From the NCBI GenBank assembly GCA_963749825.1, contig CAVVOI010000012.1, forward strand, positions 124,001 to 188,000: DNA of 64,000 nucleotides, read 5' to 3'. Of this stretch, positions 18,517 to 26,950 are shown one piece after another (the stretch's first letter is position 1; each line of letters begins with the position of its first letter). Made by a program: the position numbers and the translations under genes. Source of the DNA: UBA11865 sp963749825. Its GTDB lineage: Bacteria > Chloroflexota > Anaerolineae > Promineifilales > Promineifilaceae. Under the pieces are notes generated by a model. The model ran no database searches, was not told where the DNA came from, and worked only from the letters and a program-made list of their open reading frames with translations.

Positions 18517-20538
18517 TTACCTACTGGCCAACTGCCTCAGGCCAGCTTCATCCAGAACCGAAATACCCAGCTCCTTAGCCCTTTCCAACTTGCTGCCGGC
18601 CGATTCACCAGCCAATAGATAATCCGTCCGCTTGCTCACCGAACCAGTAACCCGTCCACCTCGGGCCTCGATGAATTCCTTAGCCTCGTTTCGACTCATG
18701 GTGGGCAAGGTGCCAGTGATCACGAAGGTACTTCCTGTTAACGAATCAGATTCAAATTGGGGTGATTCTGATACAAAATTGAGACCAGCTTGCCTGAATT
18801 TTTCTAGTAGCCGGATATTGAATGGGTTTTCAAACCAGGTCACGACCGTCGCCGCCGTCTCCGGTCCAATACCTTCGATTGCCTCTAGCTGCTCTTGATT
18901 ACTTAGGCCCAATTGATCGATGCTGCCAAGAGCCTCCAACAGCAGCCCGGATACCACGGTACCGACGAACCGAATGCCTAAAGCAGTCAGGAAACGGTCA
19001 GCCGGTTGGGCTTTACTGGCTTCAATGCCGTTCAATAGGTTATCTACCTTCTTTTCTTGAAATCCTTCCAAGATCAATAAGTCAGCTCGCCGTAGATAAT
19101 AGACATCGGCAATATCTTGAATCAGTCCGTGTTCAATCAACAGAGCACCGGTCTGAGACCCAAAATTATCAATATCCATGGCACTTCGGCCGACGAAGTA
19201 CTCTACTCGACGCACCAATTGCTCAGGACAGGTCGGATTGTCACAATATATGGCCACTTCGTCCGGAGGTTGTATCACCGGCGTGTCACAAAAAGGGCAG
19301 CGGTCTGGCGGTTCGATTATCTGCTCGTTGCCATCTCGCAAATCAGGTACAGGACCAATGACATAGGGAATGACATCGCCGGCTCGTTTTACCATGACGA
19401 CGTCGCCAATTCGAATATCCTTGCGTGCAATTTCATCATAATTATGGAGAGTCGCGTTCCTAACAATAACCCCCCCGATTTCAACCGGTTCGAGGATAGC
19501 ATTAGGGGCCAAAATTCCGGTCCGGCCGACTTTGACGACGACATCCAGCAGTTTTGTGTTTTTTTCTTGAGCCGGGAACTTAATCGCTATCGCCCCGCGA
19601 GGATCTTTACCCACAAAACCCAGGCTCTGGGCTAACGGCTGGTCATCTATCTTGACTACAATGCCATCAATCTCGTAGTTTATTTGGTTTCGCTTTTCTA
19701 TCCAATCCCGATAAATTTCTGCAACCTCTTCCAAATTTTGACAAAAGAAAATATCTTCCGAGACGGGAAATCCCAGGGCCCTCAAATAGCTCAGGCGATC
19801 CCATTGCTTGTCAGGAACACCTTCGCCATCCCAGGAAATAACATCATATACAAAGAGAGTCAAGGGTCTCTGAGCGGTGATTTTGGGGTCTAATTGCCTG
19901 AGCGAGCCGGCCGCCGTATTCCTAGGATTCATGTAAAGTGGCTCGCCGGCCGCTTGCCGCTTCATGTTCAACTCGGCAAATAAGTCCAAAGGGAAAAAAG
20001 CTTCCCCACGTACCACAAGATAAGGCGGAAATACTTCGGTGCTGTCAGGATCAACGGGCAATTTTTTAGGCAATGCATAAAAAGTGCGGAGATTCACGGT
20101 GATATCTTCACCCACGGTTCCGTTCCCCCGGGTTGCACCCTGAACGAAAACCCCATCACGGTAAGTCAACAAAACAGACAAACCATCGATCTTTGGTTCG
20201 ACGACGTAATTCAGCTTTGTATCTTCAGGCAATAACCGGTCGATTCGTTTGCGCCAGGCAAATAAATCTTCTTCATTAAATGCATTGGCCAGGCTTAGAA
20301 CAGGCGCTGGGTGGCTGACTTTTTCAAATGCGTCAAGGGGTTCTGCGCCGGTTCGCTGAGTTGGCGAATCCACAGTTATGAGATCCGGGTTTTCCGTTTC
20401 AAGATCGACCAACTCTTTGTACAAAGCATCGTATTCGCCATCACTGATGAGCGGTGAATCCAATACATGATAGCGGTAGAGATGGAAGTTAATCAACTCC
20501 CGTAACTGTCCCAATCGAACTTCAGGCGAGGTTGCCAT
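18517..20538 (-). CDS. ligA: NAD-dependent DNA ligase LigA
   Basis: 673 residues, typical for LigA, which seals DNA nicks using NAD+ in replication and repair. The adenylation lysine is K116 in VVEPKIDGL. Domain Ia (YHVLDSPLISDGEYDAL, 23-39) is present for NAD binding. The OB fold carries VGRTGILAP. The zinc finger has four cysteines in CPFCDTPV and YCDNPTCPEQL (about 405-430). Helix-hairpin-helix repeats follow, and a C-terminal BRCT domain begins near 600 (GSTFVITGTLP, EARGGRVTGSVSKRTDYLLAG). All domains are intact, so it is probably the essential replicative ligase. It is four bases from the upstream zinc-ribbon gene, consistent with an operon running from 22856 to 16761. Confidence 0.96.
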   Translation of the reverse strand: MATSPEVRLGQLRELINFHLYRYHVLDSPLISDGEYDALYKELVDLETENPDLITVDSPTQRTGAEPLDAFEKVSHPAPVLSLANAFNEEDLFAWRKRIDRLLPEDTKLNYVVEPKIDGLSVLLTYRDGVFVQGATRGNGTVGEDITVNLRTFYALPKKLPVDPDSTEVFPPYLVVRGEAFFPLDLFAELNMKRQAAGEPLYMNPRNTAAGSLRQLDPKITAQRPLTLFVYDVISWDGEGVPDKQWDRLSYLRALGFPVSEDIFFCQNLEEVAEIYRDWIEKRNQINYEIDGIVVKIDDQPLAQSLGFVGKDPRGAIAIKFPAQEKNTKLLDVVVKVGRTGILAPNAILEPVEIGGVIVRNATLHNYDEIARKDIRIGDVVMVKRAGDVIPYVIGPVPDLRDGNEQIIEPPDRCPFCDTPVIQPPDEVAIYCDNPTCPEQLVRRVEYFVGRSAMDIDNFGSQTGALLIEHGLIQDIADVYYLRRADLLILEGFQEKKVDNLLNGIEASKAQPADRFLTALGIRFVGTVVSGLLLEALGSIDQLGLSNQEQLEAIEGIGPETAATVVTWFENPFNIRLLEKFRQAGLNFVSESPQFESDSLTGSTFVITGTLPTMSRNEAKEFIEARGGRVTGSVSKRTDYLLAGESAGSKLERAKELGISVLDEAGLRQLASR

Positions 20539-20541
20539 TAT

Positions 20542-21012
20542 TTAACCCTCGTTAAATCTGGAATCGTCTAGCTTGCGCCGGTATTTTTCGAGATCCTCGA
20601 TCTCTTGGTCGCTCCCATCAACTCCAGCGAAATCTGACACATCAAACTGATTTTGTGCAGCGGCCAATAATTCAGAGGACTGGCGATTTACAAATGACCA
20701 CTTCTTACAGTGTGGGCAACGATCGTAGCGCGCAACCATTAATCTAAGGCTCCAAAGATGGATGCTAAATGGCCGGCCGCAACTCGGACAGACCGTTCCC
20801 CCTAAATATCCATATCCTTTGTGGGATCCCTTTACACTGTTCCCTCTTCTGCTCAAGAGATAGCTTGCTAGCCGAAAAAAGACGACCAGGGCCACCAGAA
20901 TAATGACTGCCCAGGTCGTACCGTTGTTTCGATCGCCAATCTGGCTTAGTATCAGGACCGGAAAGAATATCTGGATCCGGCAAAGATTGAAGCGACCAAT
21001 ACACTGTCTCAT
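20542..21012 (-). CDS. Small membrane protein with zinc ribbon, unknown function
   Basis: 156 residues, not recognised as a named family. One membrane helix is visible at about 34-51 (TWAVIILVALVVFFRLASYLL), followed by a short basic stretch. A C4 zinc ribbon comes next: TVCPSCGRPF near 74-83 and RCPHCKKWSF about 20 residues later. The last 45 residues are charged and may form a helix (EIEDLEKYRRKLDD). The ribbon is expected on the cytoplasmic side. The start is uncertain because the first about 30 residues are not conserved-looking; the ATG at 21012 is the first in frame. Located between ligA and an SH3-domain membrane protein on the same strand. It may sense or bind metal, but that is a guess. 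Confidence 0.6.
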   Translation of the reverse strand: MRQCIGRFNLCRIQIFFPVLILSQIGDRNNGTTWAVIILVALVVFFRLASYLLSRRGNSVKGSHKGYGYLGGTVCPSCGRPFSIHLWSLRLMVARYDRCPHCKKWSFVNRQSSELLAAAQNQFDVSDFAGVDGSDQEIEDLEKYRRKLDDSRFNEG

Positions 21013-21034
21013 TTAGGTTCCATTGTTCAGCGTT

Positions 21035-21613
21035 CTATCCTGGCGCAGCAACCGGAACCAGAAAGTCACCGGCAACCCAGCCCTCAGTGCCATCTTCCTG
21101 CCGCACTTGCCACCAGATAAAGCCGCTGCCTTCTTCCGGGCCACCGATCACTAGCAAGCTTTCACCCTCGGGAACCAAGGACAGACGAATGTTATCCGTA
21201 CTAGGGCCACCCCTCAGACTTACGCCGATGTCTTCGGTATTGGTCACTGCGGCATAGTATCCGACCGTGATGGCCTCTGGAGCCACCGATAGATCTGGTG
21301 TGGCGGGAGGCGTAAACGTCGGCAGAGGCGTGGTTGTGGCAAGCAAAGCCGTGCCAGTTGGATTGAGGCCTGGTGGAGCTGTCAGTCTAATGATGGTAGG
21401 TGTGGGCAAAGATACGGAAAGTGGTTGTCGGATCAAAAATACGCCGACCAAGACGGCCGCAATGATGATGCCGATCAGGGTTGCCAGTACGCCTAATCCA
21501 AACCATAACCAGGGCACCTTTTGGCGTTCCTCTTTGCCAGTCGCCGACTCCCTGGTGTCTTGATATTCTGTTCGCGGATCCCGCGGATCAGGTGGTCGTT
21601 GATACCTCGCCAT
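21035..21613 (-). CDS. Membrane-anchored bacterial SH3-domain protein
   Basis: 192 residues from the preferred ATG at 21613; a TTG six codons upstream is also in frame. A charged N-terminus (residues 1-30, rich in R, D, E and P) is followed by one long membrane helix (about 33-58). A Thr/Pro-rich spacer (TPLPTFTPPATPDL) comes next, and then a bacterial SH3-type domain: GVSLRGGPSTDN, GESLLVIGG, WWQVRQEDGTEGWVAGDFL. Such domains bind peptidoglycan or other wall components outside the membrane. The start overlaps the end of the SpoIIE phosphatase gene by 26 bases, so translation is probably coupled. Function beyond an envelope role is not visible. Confidence 0.72.
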   Translation of the reverse strand: MARYQRPPDPRDPRTEYQDTRESATGKEERQKVPWLWFGLGVLATLIGIIIAAVLVGVFLIRQPLSVSLPTPTIIRLTAPPGLNPTGTALLATTTPLPTFTPPATPDLSVAPEAITVGYYAAVTNTEDIGVSLRGGPSTDNIRLSLVPEGESLLVIGGPEEGSGFIWWQVRQEDGTEGWVAGDFLVPVAAPG

Positions 21614-22856
21614 ATTCGCCAATAACTTCAAGGGCTAAAAGAGTTAAATCGTCAAATGCTGGGGCGTTTCCACACCATTCGGCTACATCGGCAGCCAGAC
21701 CATCGACAAGGGCCTGGGCCTTTAACTGCCGTTGCGCGTTCAAATAATCGGAAAGTCTTTTATATCCATATTGCTGGCCATCTTGATTGGTCGCGTCAGG
21801 AACGCCATCGCTGAATATTAGCAAGCGGTCACCTGGGTCAAGCTGGATTGAATATTCCTCCAGTTCTAACATTTCGATCATCCCCAAGAAACGGCCCTGG
21901 CCTTCCAACTTCTGTACGCCGCTATTGGACTTTATTAGCAATGGCCGCTCGTGGCCCGCTGTTACGTAAGTCAACAGGCCGGAAGGCCGGTGCAGCACTC
22001 CGTAAAAGGCCGTGACAAAGATATCGGCCGCTGGCGCTACCTCCATAACATCTCTATGGACGGCCAAAGCGACCTGAGCTGGACTTAATCTCCTTCGACC
22101 TTCAACCAAAAATAATGAGCGGCCAACCGCCATGAAGAGAGCTGCCTGGACACTCTTATCCGCCACATCAGCCAAAACCAGGGCTAAGTTTTCTTCGTCT
22201 ATTTCGATACCATCATAAAAATCTCCGCCGACTTGTCGCGCAGGCTTCAGATAGGCGGCGAGATGATAATCAGGATATTGGGGTAACTTGCTAGGCAACA
22301 AGGTGCGTTGGACGGTCGCGGCGATTTCTAGCTCTCGTTCAAGTCGTTCTTTTTCAACCAACTCTTCTTGCGCCGCCTGCAATTCGGTATAAGCCTCTTG
22401 CAAAGCTTGGTTCTTTGAAATCAGATCGGCAATGGCCAACTTATCGGTACTTCTCAATAACTCGACGACATGACGCATTAAAGCATAAGCAACGGCCGGG
22501 CTGTTTTCAAGAACGTTTTCGAATACTTCTTCGGTGATCTCCAGAACGGTAACCGTTGTGACAGTTACGCAGTTTGCCATCCTGGGGGTATCGTCCAGTA
22601 AGCCCAATTCACCGAAGTATTCACGCGGTCGGATCAGAGCCAGCATCCTTTCCTCACCATCTTCGAGCATTTGAGTAATGGCGACCAATCCTTCGACCAC
22701 AATGTAAAATGTATGCTCAACCTCCCCTTGATGGCACAGAATCGTTTCCGGAGGGTAGGTCCTTAACTGGGCCAATTCGCGCAGTGTATCCAGGGACTTG
22801 TCATCGAGGCCGGTGAATATACTGCGAAAAATACTGGTCGTTCCTGTACTCATCAT
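21588..22856 (-). CDS. Cyclic-nucleotide-binding domain / SpoIIE-type serine phosphatase
   Basis: 422 residues in three parts. Residues 8-130 form a cNMP-binding fold (GEVEHTFYIVVEGLV, then YFGELGLLDDTPRMANC, the phosphate-binding cassette region, though the arginine context differs from CRP). Residues 145-190 form a heptad-like coiled coil (NQALQEAYTELQAAQEELVEKERLERELEIA). Residues 190-410 are a PP2C-like SpoIIE domain: QVGGDFYDG and VLADVADKS supply metal-binding aspartates, and FSDGVPDATN and AFDDLTLLAL supply the later ones. Metal residues appear intact, so a Mn2+-dependent phosphoserine phosphatase is likely, probably acting on an anti-sigma-factor antagonist. None is encoded nearby. 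It heads the operon that includes ligA and moeA. Confidence 0.87.
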   Translation of the reverse strand: MMSTGTTSIFRSIFTGLDDKSLDTLRELAQLRTYPPETILCHQGEVEHTFYIVVEGLVAITQMLEDGEERMLALIRPREYFGELGLLDDTPRMANCVTVTTVTVLEITEEVFENVLENSPAVAYALMRHVVELLRSTDKLAIADLISKNQALQEAYTELQAAQEELVEKERLERELEIAATVQRTLLPSKLPQYPDYHLAAYLKPARQVGGDFYDGIEIDEENLALVLADVADKSVQAALFMAVGRSLFLVEGRRRLSPAQVALAVHRDVMEVAPAADIFVTAFYGVLHRPSGLLTYVTAGHERPLLIKSNSGVQKLEGQGRFLGMIEMLELEEYSIQLDPGDRLLIFSDGVPDATNQDGQQYGYKRLSDYLNAQRQLKAQALVDGLAADVAEWCGNAPAFDDLTLLALEVIGEYGEVSTTT

Positions 22857-22950
22857 CCCTCACAATTCAAACAGATGGATGTGGCAAACTGATGGTGGTT
22901 GCGCTTTCCGTCCCGAAGTAATGCTCCTGATTAGCCTATCAAGAATGCAT

Positions 22951-22981
22951 ATTATATGCAATTGCTCACAAATGTAATCAA
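22951..22981 (-). promoter_or_regulatory. Candidate promoter for the SpoIIE-phosphatase operon
   Basis: On the minus strand TTGATT (22981-22976) and TATAAT (22956-22951) are separated by 19 bases, slightly longer than ideal. The -10 lies within a perfect palindrome TGCATAT-T-ATATGCA. It overlaps the end of polX, which would allow independent transcription of the downstream operon with a leader of about 90 bases. Confidence 0.4.
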
Positions 22982-24679
22982 CTTTTCAACAGACCAGGTA
23001 TTCACAATATCGCTCTTTTGAGCCCAACCTCTTTGTGCTACTGCAATTCCATAAGGTAAGAATTCAAAGTGGGCGGCGGCATGGGCGTCACAATTAATCG
23101 CTAGCTTAACGCCTAATTGAACGGCACGCCTCACATGATTATCTCGCAGATCCAGTCGCTGGGGATTGGCGTTGATCTCCATAATCGTCCCAGTCCGGAC
23201 GGCCGCCAACAATAGTGCTTCCATATCGACGTCGGCCGGAGGACGATCGGGCAATAAACGCCCGGTCGGATGGGCGATCATATCCACATGAGGATTTTCA
23301 AGGGCCGCCATCAACCTGTCCATTATTTGATCTCTAGGTTGTCGCAATCCAACGTGCAAGCTAGCGATCACAAAATCCAAATCCGCAAGAACATCATCCG
23401 GATAGTCCAAATTGCCATCAGCCCGAATCTCCATTTCCGTACCATGCAAGATTCGAAAATCAGGGCCAAGCATCTGACCAACTTCTTTTATCTCATCGGC
23501 CTGTGATCGCAAACGATCCTGGCTCAACCCATTGGCTATTCCTAAGCTGGCCGAATGGTCGCTAATGACAATATGCTGAAAGCCTCTTTCTTGGGCAGCA
23601 CGGGCCATTTCCAAGATTGTGAGGCTGCCATCTGACCAGGTGGAATGCATATGAAGATCAGAGATAATGTCGCGGCTTGTTACTAGCTCTGGTAGATTGG
23701 AATCGATGGCTGCTTCAATTTCGCCGCGATCTTCGCGTAGCACGGCCGGGATAAAGGGCAAGCCTAATGTCGCATATACCTCGTCCTCTGTAGTACAGAG
23801 TATTTCATCCCCGCTGTCTAGTGCTGTAAAAGCATGTTCATTTAGAGTGTAACCTGACTTCAGGGCCAGTTCGCGTAATCTAACATTGTGATTCTTGCTG
23901 CCAGTGAAATAGGACAGTAACGTTCCCCATCGATCACTGGGCAGAACACGTAAATCGACCTGAAGGCCGTTGAGTAAGAGGACGCTGCTCTTGGTTGGAC
24001 CACTGCCGAGGACTGTTTCGACTCCTTCCATTTCCCGAAAATGGGTCATGATCGGTTCGGAATCCTCGGCCGCCACCATTAAATCAATGTCACCAATCGT
24101 CTCTCGTTTACGCCTGAGTGAACCGCCAACGGCAACTTTATTTACACCAGGAAGCGCCTCTAGACGAGATAATATTTCATTCGCGATTGGCCAGGCTACA
24201 CCAAGTGGTGTGCGATCATCTCCGAATGTCTCCAAGGCCAGGATGCTAGCTTTGATCCGCTCTTCCGACTTCGGGCCAAATCCTGGAAGGTCCTTCAGCT
24301 CACCTTTCTCGGCCGCTTCCTTCAACTCCTGGAGTGTCGTAATACCTAGATCCGTGTAAATCTGTTTTACTCGTTTTGGGCCTATACCTTCCAGTCGCAA
24401 CATCTCTACCAATGTCGGAGGAATCTCCAAAGACAGCCGATCATAAAATTCAAGTTTTCCCGTTGTCAACAGCTCTTTGATTTTATCGGCTAAGGTTGAA
24501 CCAATGCCGGGAATATCGGTGAGTTTGCCGTCTGATAATATCTGCTTCAAATCCTGGTTTAGTTCGCGAATATTCTCTCCTGCCCGCCGGTAGGCCAGCA
24601 CTCGGTGAATTGAATCGCCACGAATGGCCAACATATCGGCGATTTGCTCAAATAGGGCCGCGACTTCCCGATTAGTCAT
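22952..24679 (-). CDS. polX: DNA polymerase/3'-5' exonuclease PolX
   Basis: 575 residues from ATG 24679. The N-terminal half is a family X polymerase: an 8-kDa helix-hairpin-helix domain (NREVAALFEQIADML, then LTDIPGIGSTLADKI), a second HhH (LEGIGPKRVKQIY), and the catalytic aspartates in GSLRRKRETIGDIDLMVA. The C-terminal half is a PHP metal-dependent phosphoesterase, starting ISDLHMHSTWSDG, with later ligands in VISDHSASLG and NCDAHA. Bacterial PolX fills short gaps in base excision repair and has 3'-5' exonuclease/AP-endonuclease activity in the PHP domain. A frame ten codons longer (24709) exists, but a TATAAT lies inside it seven bases before 24679, so the shorter start is preferred and may be leaderless. 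Confidence 0.94.
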   Translation of the reverse strand: MTNREVAALFEQIADMLAIRGDSIHRVLAYRRAGENIRELNQDLKQILSDGKLTDIPGIGSTLADKIKELLTTGKLEFYDRLSLEIPPTLVEMLRLEGIGPKRVKQIYTDLGITTLQELKEAAEKGELKDLPGFGPKSEERIKASILALETFGDDRTPLGVAWPIANEILSRLEALPGVNKVAVGGSLRRKRETIGDIDLMVAAEDSEPIMTHFREMEGVETVLGSGPTKSSVLLLNGLQVDLRVLPSDRWGTLLSYFTGSKNHNVRLRELALKSGYTLNEHAFTALDSGDEILCTTEDEVYATLGLPFIPAVLREDRGEIEAAIDSNLPELVTSRDIISDLHMHSTWSDGSLTILEMARAAQERGFQHIVISDHSASLGIANGLSQDRLRSQADEIKEVGQMLGPDFRILHGTEMEIRADGNLDYPDDVLADLDFVIASLHVGLRQPRDQIMDRLMAALENPHVDMIAHPTGRLLPDRPPADVDMEALLLAAVRTGTIMEINANPQRLDLRDNHVRRAVQLGVKLAINCDAHAAAHFEFLPYGIAVAQRGWAQKSDIVNTWSVEKLITFVSNCI

Positions 24680-24686
24680 AGCGTTG

Positions 24687-24692
24687 ATTATA
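24687..24692 (-). promoter_or_regulatory. -10 box immediately upstream of polX (leaderless start)
   Basis: A perfect TATAAT ends seven bases before the polX ATG at 24679. Transcription would start at or next to the A of the ATG, giving a leaderless mRNA. There is no Shine-Dalgarno. The -35 position (TTTCGT at 17-base spacing) is weak. Confidence 0.45.
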
Positions 24693-25032
24693 CCGTAGCC
24701 GTCCTTCATACGAAACCGATGGTAAATCAGCTTTTATGTTCGGTAGAATACAGATAACAACGATAAAATCGTGCTGAACAGACCGTTGATTATTAATCTA
24801 AAACAGAGTGCGACCAGTACAGATTATTGCAAAATTGAACGCCGGCCTGTTTTTCAGATTGATATATATATTTAGACGACCACCACCTTGACACTTCTCA
24901 TCGTTTATGTACATCGCGCTCCAATGTTCATTGCTATATTGCCATGCGTCACAAGCCATGCTAACATTGACGCTGCGTTTTTAACGCAGGCGTACCCATA
25001 TCATTTCTTTCAGACAAAAAGGAGAAGAGAAG
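24693..25032. other. Gene-free region upstream of the ABC importer
   Basis: About 340 bases between divergent polX and the binding-protein gene. It is AT-rich (TATATATATTTAG near 24860-24872). I see no ORF with a start and no RNA structure. The likely promoter for the importer is TTGCCA (24940-24945) followed after 17 bases by TAACAT (24963-24968), giving a leader of about 60 bases. The ribosome-binding site AAAGGAGAAGAG lies just before the ATG at 25033. Confidence 0.45.
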
Positions 25033-26817
25033 ATGAAAAAGAATCGCCTATTATTGATTGTCACCTTCCTCATGCTCGGCCTATTGGTGGCCGCATGTGG
25101 TGGTGGCGCAGCAGAACCGACCGAAGCTCCAGTGGCAGCGCCCACTGAAGCTCCGGCCGAGGAACCAACTGCGGAGCCGATGGAGGAGCCAACTGAAGCT
25201 CCAACTGAGGAGCCGACTGCAGAGCCGGTGGAAGAGCCGACCGAAGAAATGGTCGAAGAACCGATGGCCTTTGAACCGATGGTCATGGCTGCAGACGACT
25301 GCGAATATGGCGGCCTGTTCAAGGAAATCGCGGCCATTGACGAACTGACAGTCCAGTTCACTATGTGTGCGTCGGACCCGGCCTTCCCCCCTAAGGCGGC
25401 CTTTAGTGCCTTCGGCATCCAGCCCAGTGAACACCTGGAAATGACCGGCGGCAGCCCCCTGGACAACCCAGTTGGCACCGGCGCCTATATGCTCGATACA
25501 TGGAACCGTGGCGACAGCATCATCATGCAGCGCTTTGAGGATTATTGGGGTGAACCGGCAGCGGCCGACACCCTGGTATTCCGCTGGAGCACTGAGGGTG
25601 CTGCCAGGTTGCTTGAGTTGCAATCAGGTCAGGTCGACGGTATCGATAATCCCAGCCCGGATGACTTTGAGACAATTGCCAGCGATCCAAACCTGCAACT
25701 AATCGAACGCCCGGCGCTGAATATCTTCTACGTCGGCATGAACAACGTGTTCGCGCCTTTCGATAACGAAATGGTGCGCCAGGCAGTTGCTCAATGCATC
25801 GATCGTGATCGAATTGTCGACACCTTCTATCCGGCAGGATCTGAGGTAGCCAGCCACTTCACGCCATGCTCAATCCCCAATGCCTGCGTGGGTGATTCCT
25901 GGTACGAATTCAACCCGACGGCGGCGCAGGATCTGCTGACAGAGGCCGGATTCCCCGATGGCTTCTCGACTTCGATCGCTTATCGTGACGTCGTCCGCAG
26001 CTATCTGCCCGAGGTGTCATTGGTAGCCCAGGATCTGCAAGCCCAGCTCTTGGAAAACTGCAATATCGACGCCGAAATCGAAGTTATGGAATCAGGCGCC
26101 TTTATCCAGGCTGCCGACGCTGGCGAGCTGGAAGGGTTGCATCTCCTTGGTTGGGGTGCTGATTACCCGGATCAGACGAATTTCCTTGACTTCCACTTTG
26201 GCGCCGGCGCTTCCGATCAGTTCGGCGAAAAATTCGACGATATCACAGCTGCCCTTACTGCGGGTGCTGCACTGGCTGACAACGATGCGCGAGAGCCATT
26301 CTACGTGGAAGCAAACAATCTGATCAAACAGCACGTGCCGATGGTTCCAATTGCCCACGGTGGTTCTGCTACCGCTTATCAAGCCGACGTAGAAGGGGCC
26401 CATTCCAGCCCCTTGGGCAATGAATACATGGCCGTCATGGATCCAGGTGGGCGTGACACTTTCGTCTGGATGCAGAACGCAGAGCCTATCAGCTTATACT
26501 GTGGTGATGAGACAGACGGTGAGTCACTTCGGGCCTGCGAGCAGGTCGTTGAGTCCTTGCTTTCCTACGAGATTGGTGGCACAGCCGTTCAGCCTGCCCT
26601 AGCGACATCTTGCGATGCCAACGAAGATCTGACAGTCTGGACCTGTAATCTACGCGAAGGCGTTTTGTTCCACGATGGTTCGACCCTGGATGCCAACGAC
26701 GTTGTGGTCTCCTACGGCCTTCAGTGGGATGCCGCCCATCCGCTGCACGTCGGTAATTCCGGTGCATTCACGTACTTCTCTGCTCTTTGGGGTAGTTTAA
26801 TGAATGTCGAAGAGTAG
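25033..26817 (+). CDS. Family 5 ABC transporter substrate-binding lipoprotein, circularly permuted
   Basis: 594 residues. The signal peptide ends in the lipobox V-A-A-C with Cys22. Residues 23-88 are a low-complexity linker of EPT/EAP/EEP repeats. From residue 91 the sequence matches the middle of family 5 peptide/nickel binding proteins (KEIAAIDELTVQFT, NPVGTGAY, DYWGEPAAADTLVFRW, DNEMVRQAVAQCIDRDRI, FNPTAAQDLLTEAGF) and reaches the family's usual end near 468. The family's usual N-terminal segment then appears: CEQVVESLLSYE (502-513), PALATS, VWTCNLREGVLFHDG (535-549), DANDVV (553-558) and HPLHVGNSGAFTYF (569-582). The order is therefore circularly permuted, and the break falls between two conserved blocks. 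Substrate is unknown. Permease genes follow; no ATPase genes are nearby. Confidence 0.9.
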   Translation: MKKNRLLLIVTFLMLGLLVAACGGGAAEPTEAPVAAPTEAPAEEPTAEPMEEPTEAPTEEPTAEPVEEPTEEMVEEPMAFEPMVMAADDCEYGGLFKEIAAIDELTVQFTMCASDPAFPPKAAFSAFGIQPSEHLEMTGGSPLDNPVGTGAYMLDTWNRGDSIIMQRFEDYWGEPAAADTLVFRWSTEGAARLLELQSGQVDGIDNPSPDDFETIASDPNLQLIERPALNIFYVGMNNVFAPFDNEMVRQAVAQCIDRDRIVDTFYPAGSEVASHFTPCSIPNACVGDSWYEFNPTAAQDLLTEAGFPDGFSTSIAYRDVVRSYLPEVSLVAQDLQAQLLENCNIDAEIEVMESGAFIQAADAGELEGLHLLGWGADYPDQTNFLDFHFGAGASDQFGEKFDDITAALTAGAALADNDAREPFYVEANNLIKQHVPMVPIAHGGSATAYQADVEGAHSSPLGNEYMAVMDPGGRDTFVWMQNAEPISLYCGDETDGESLRACEQVVESLLSYEIGGTAVQPALATSCDANEDLTVWTCNLREGVLFHDGSTLDANDVVVSYGLQWDAAHPLHVGNSGAFTYFSALWGSLMNVEE

Positions 26818-26855
26818 GAGCGGTTGCTCATTAGCAACTTCAGCTAGATAACGAT

Positions 26856-26885
26856 GGGATGGCCTGTATTCACACAGGCCATCCC
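26856..26885 (+). terminator. Strong hairpin between binding-protein and permease genes
   Basis: A perfect 12-base stem (GGGATGGCCTGT at 26856-26867, complement at 26874-26885) with a six-base loop lies 38 bases after the binding-protein stop codon. It is followed by a pyrimidine-rich stretch but no immediate run of T, so it may act as a partial terminator or as a 3' stabiliser. Such hairpins keep binding-protein mRNA more abundant than permease mRNA. Confidence 0.6.
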
Positions 26886-26938
26886 ACCACTTTCTCGTTC
26901 CCTATCTATATTTCTTTTTCGAATAATACTTTTCAAAG

Positions 26939-26944
26939 TATAAT
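26939..26944 (+). promoter_or_regulatory. -10 box directly before the permease gene (leaderless start)
   Basis: TATAAT ends six bases before the ATG at 26951. This matches the spacing expected for a leaderless mRNA, and no Shine-Dalgarno is present. The -35 region is not recognisable. Confidence 0.4.
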
Positions 26945-26950
26945 TGACGC

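Noticed and set aside
20765..21004. Overlapping 79-residue frame within the zinc-ribbon gene
   Set aside because: It lacks the membrane helix and the cysteine pairs, which are in the annotated frame. I see no reason for a frameshift here, although the first 30 residues are uncertain.
24694..24709. Upstream ATG for polX at 24709
   Set aside because: A perfect -10 box lies between it and the ATG at 24679, and family members begin with the latter's sequence.
25090..25300. CRISPR-like or tandem DNA repeat
   Set aside because: The repeated units lie in the coding frame of the PTE-rich linker, vary in length and have no spacer structure.
25081..25623. Long minus-strand frame inside the binding-protein gene
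   Set aside because: It is a mirror of the low-complexity, third-position GC-biased coding strand, with no domain content.
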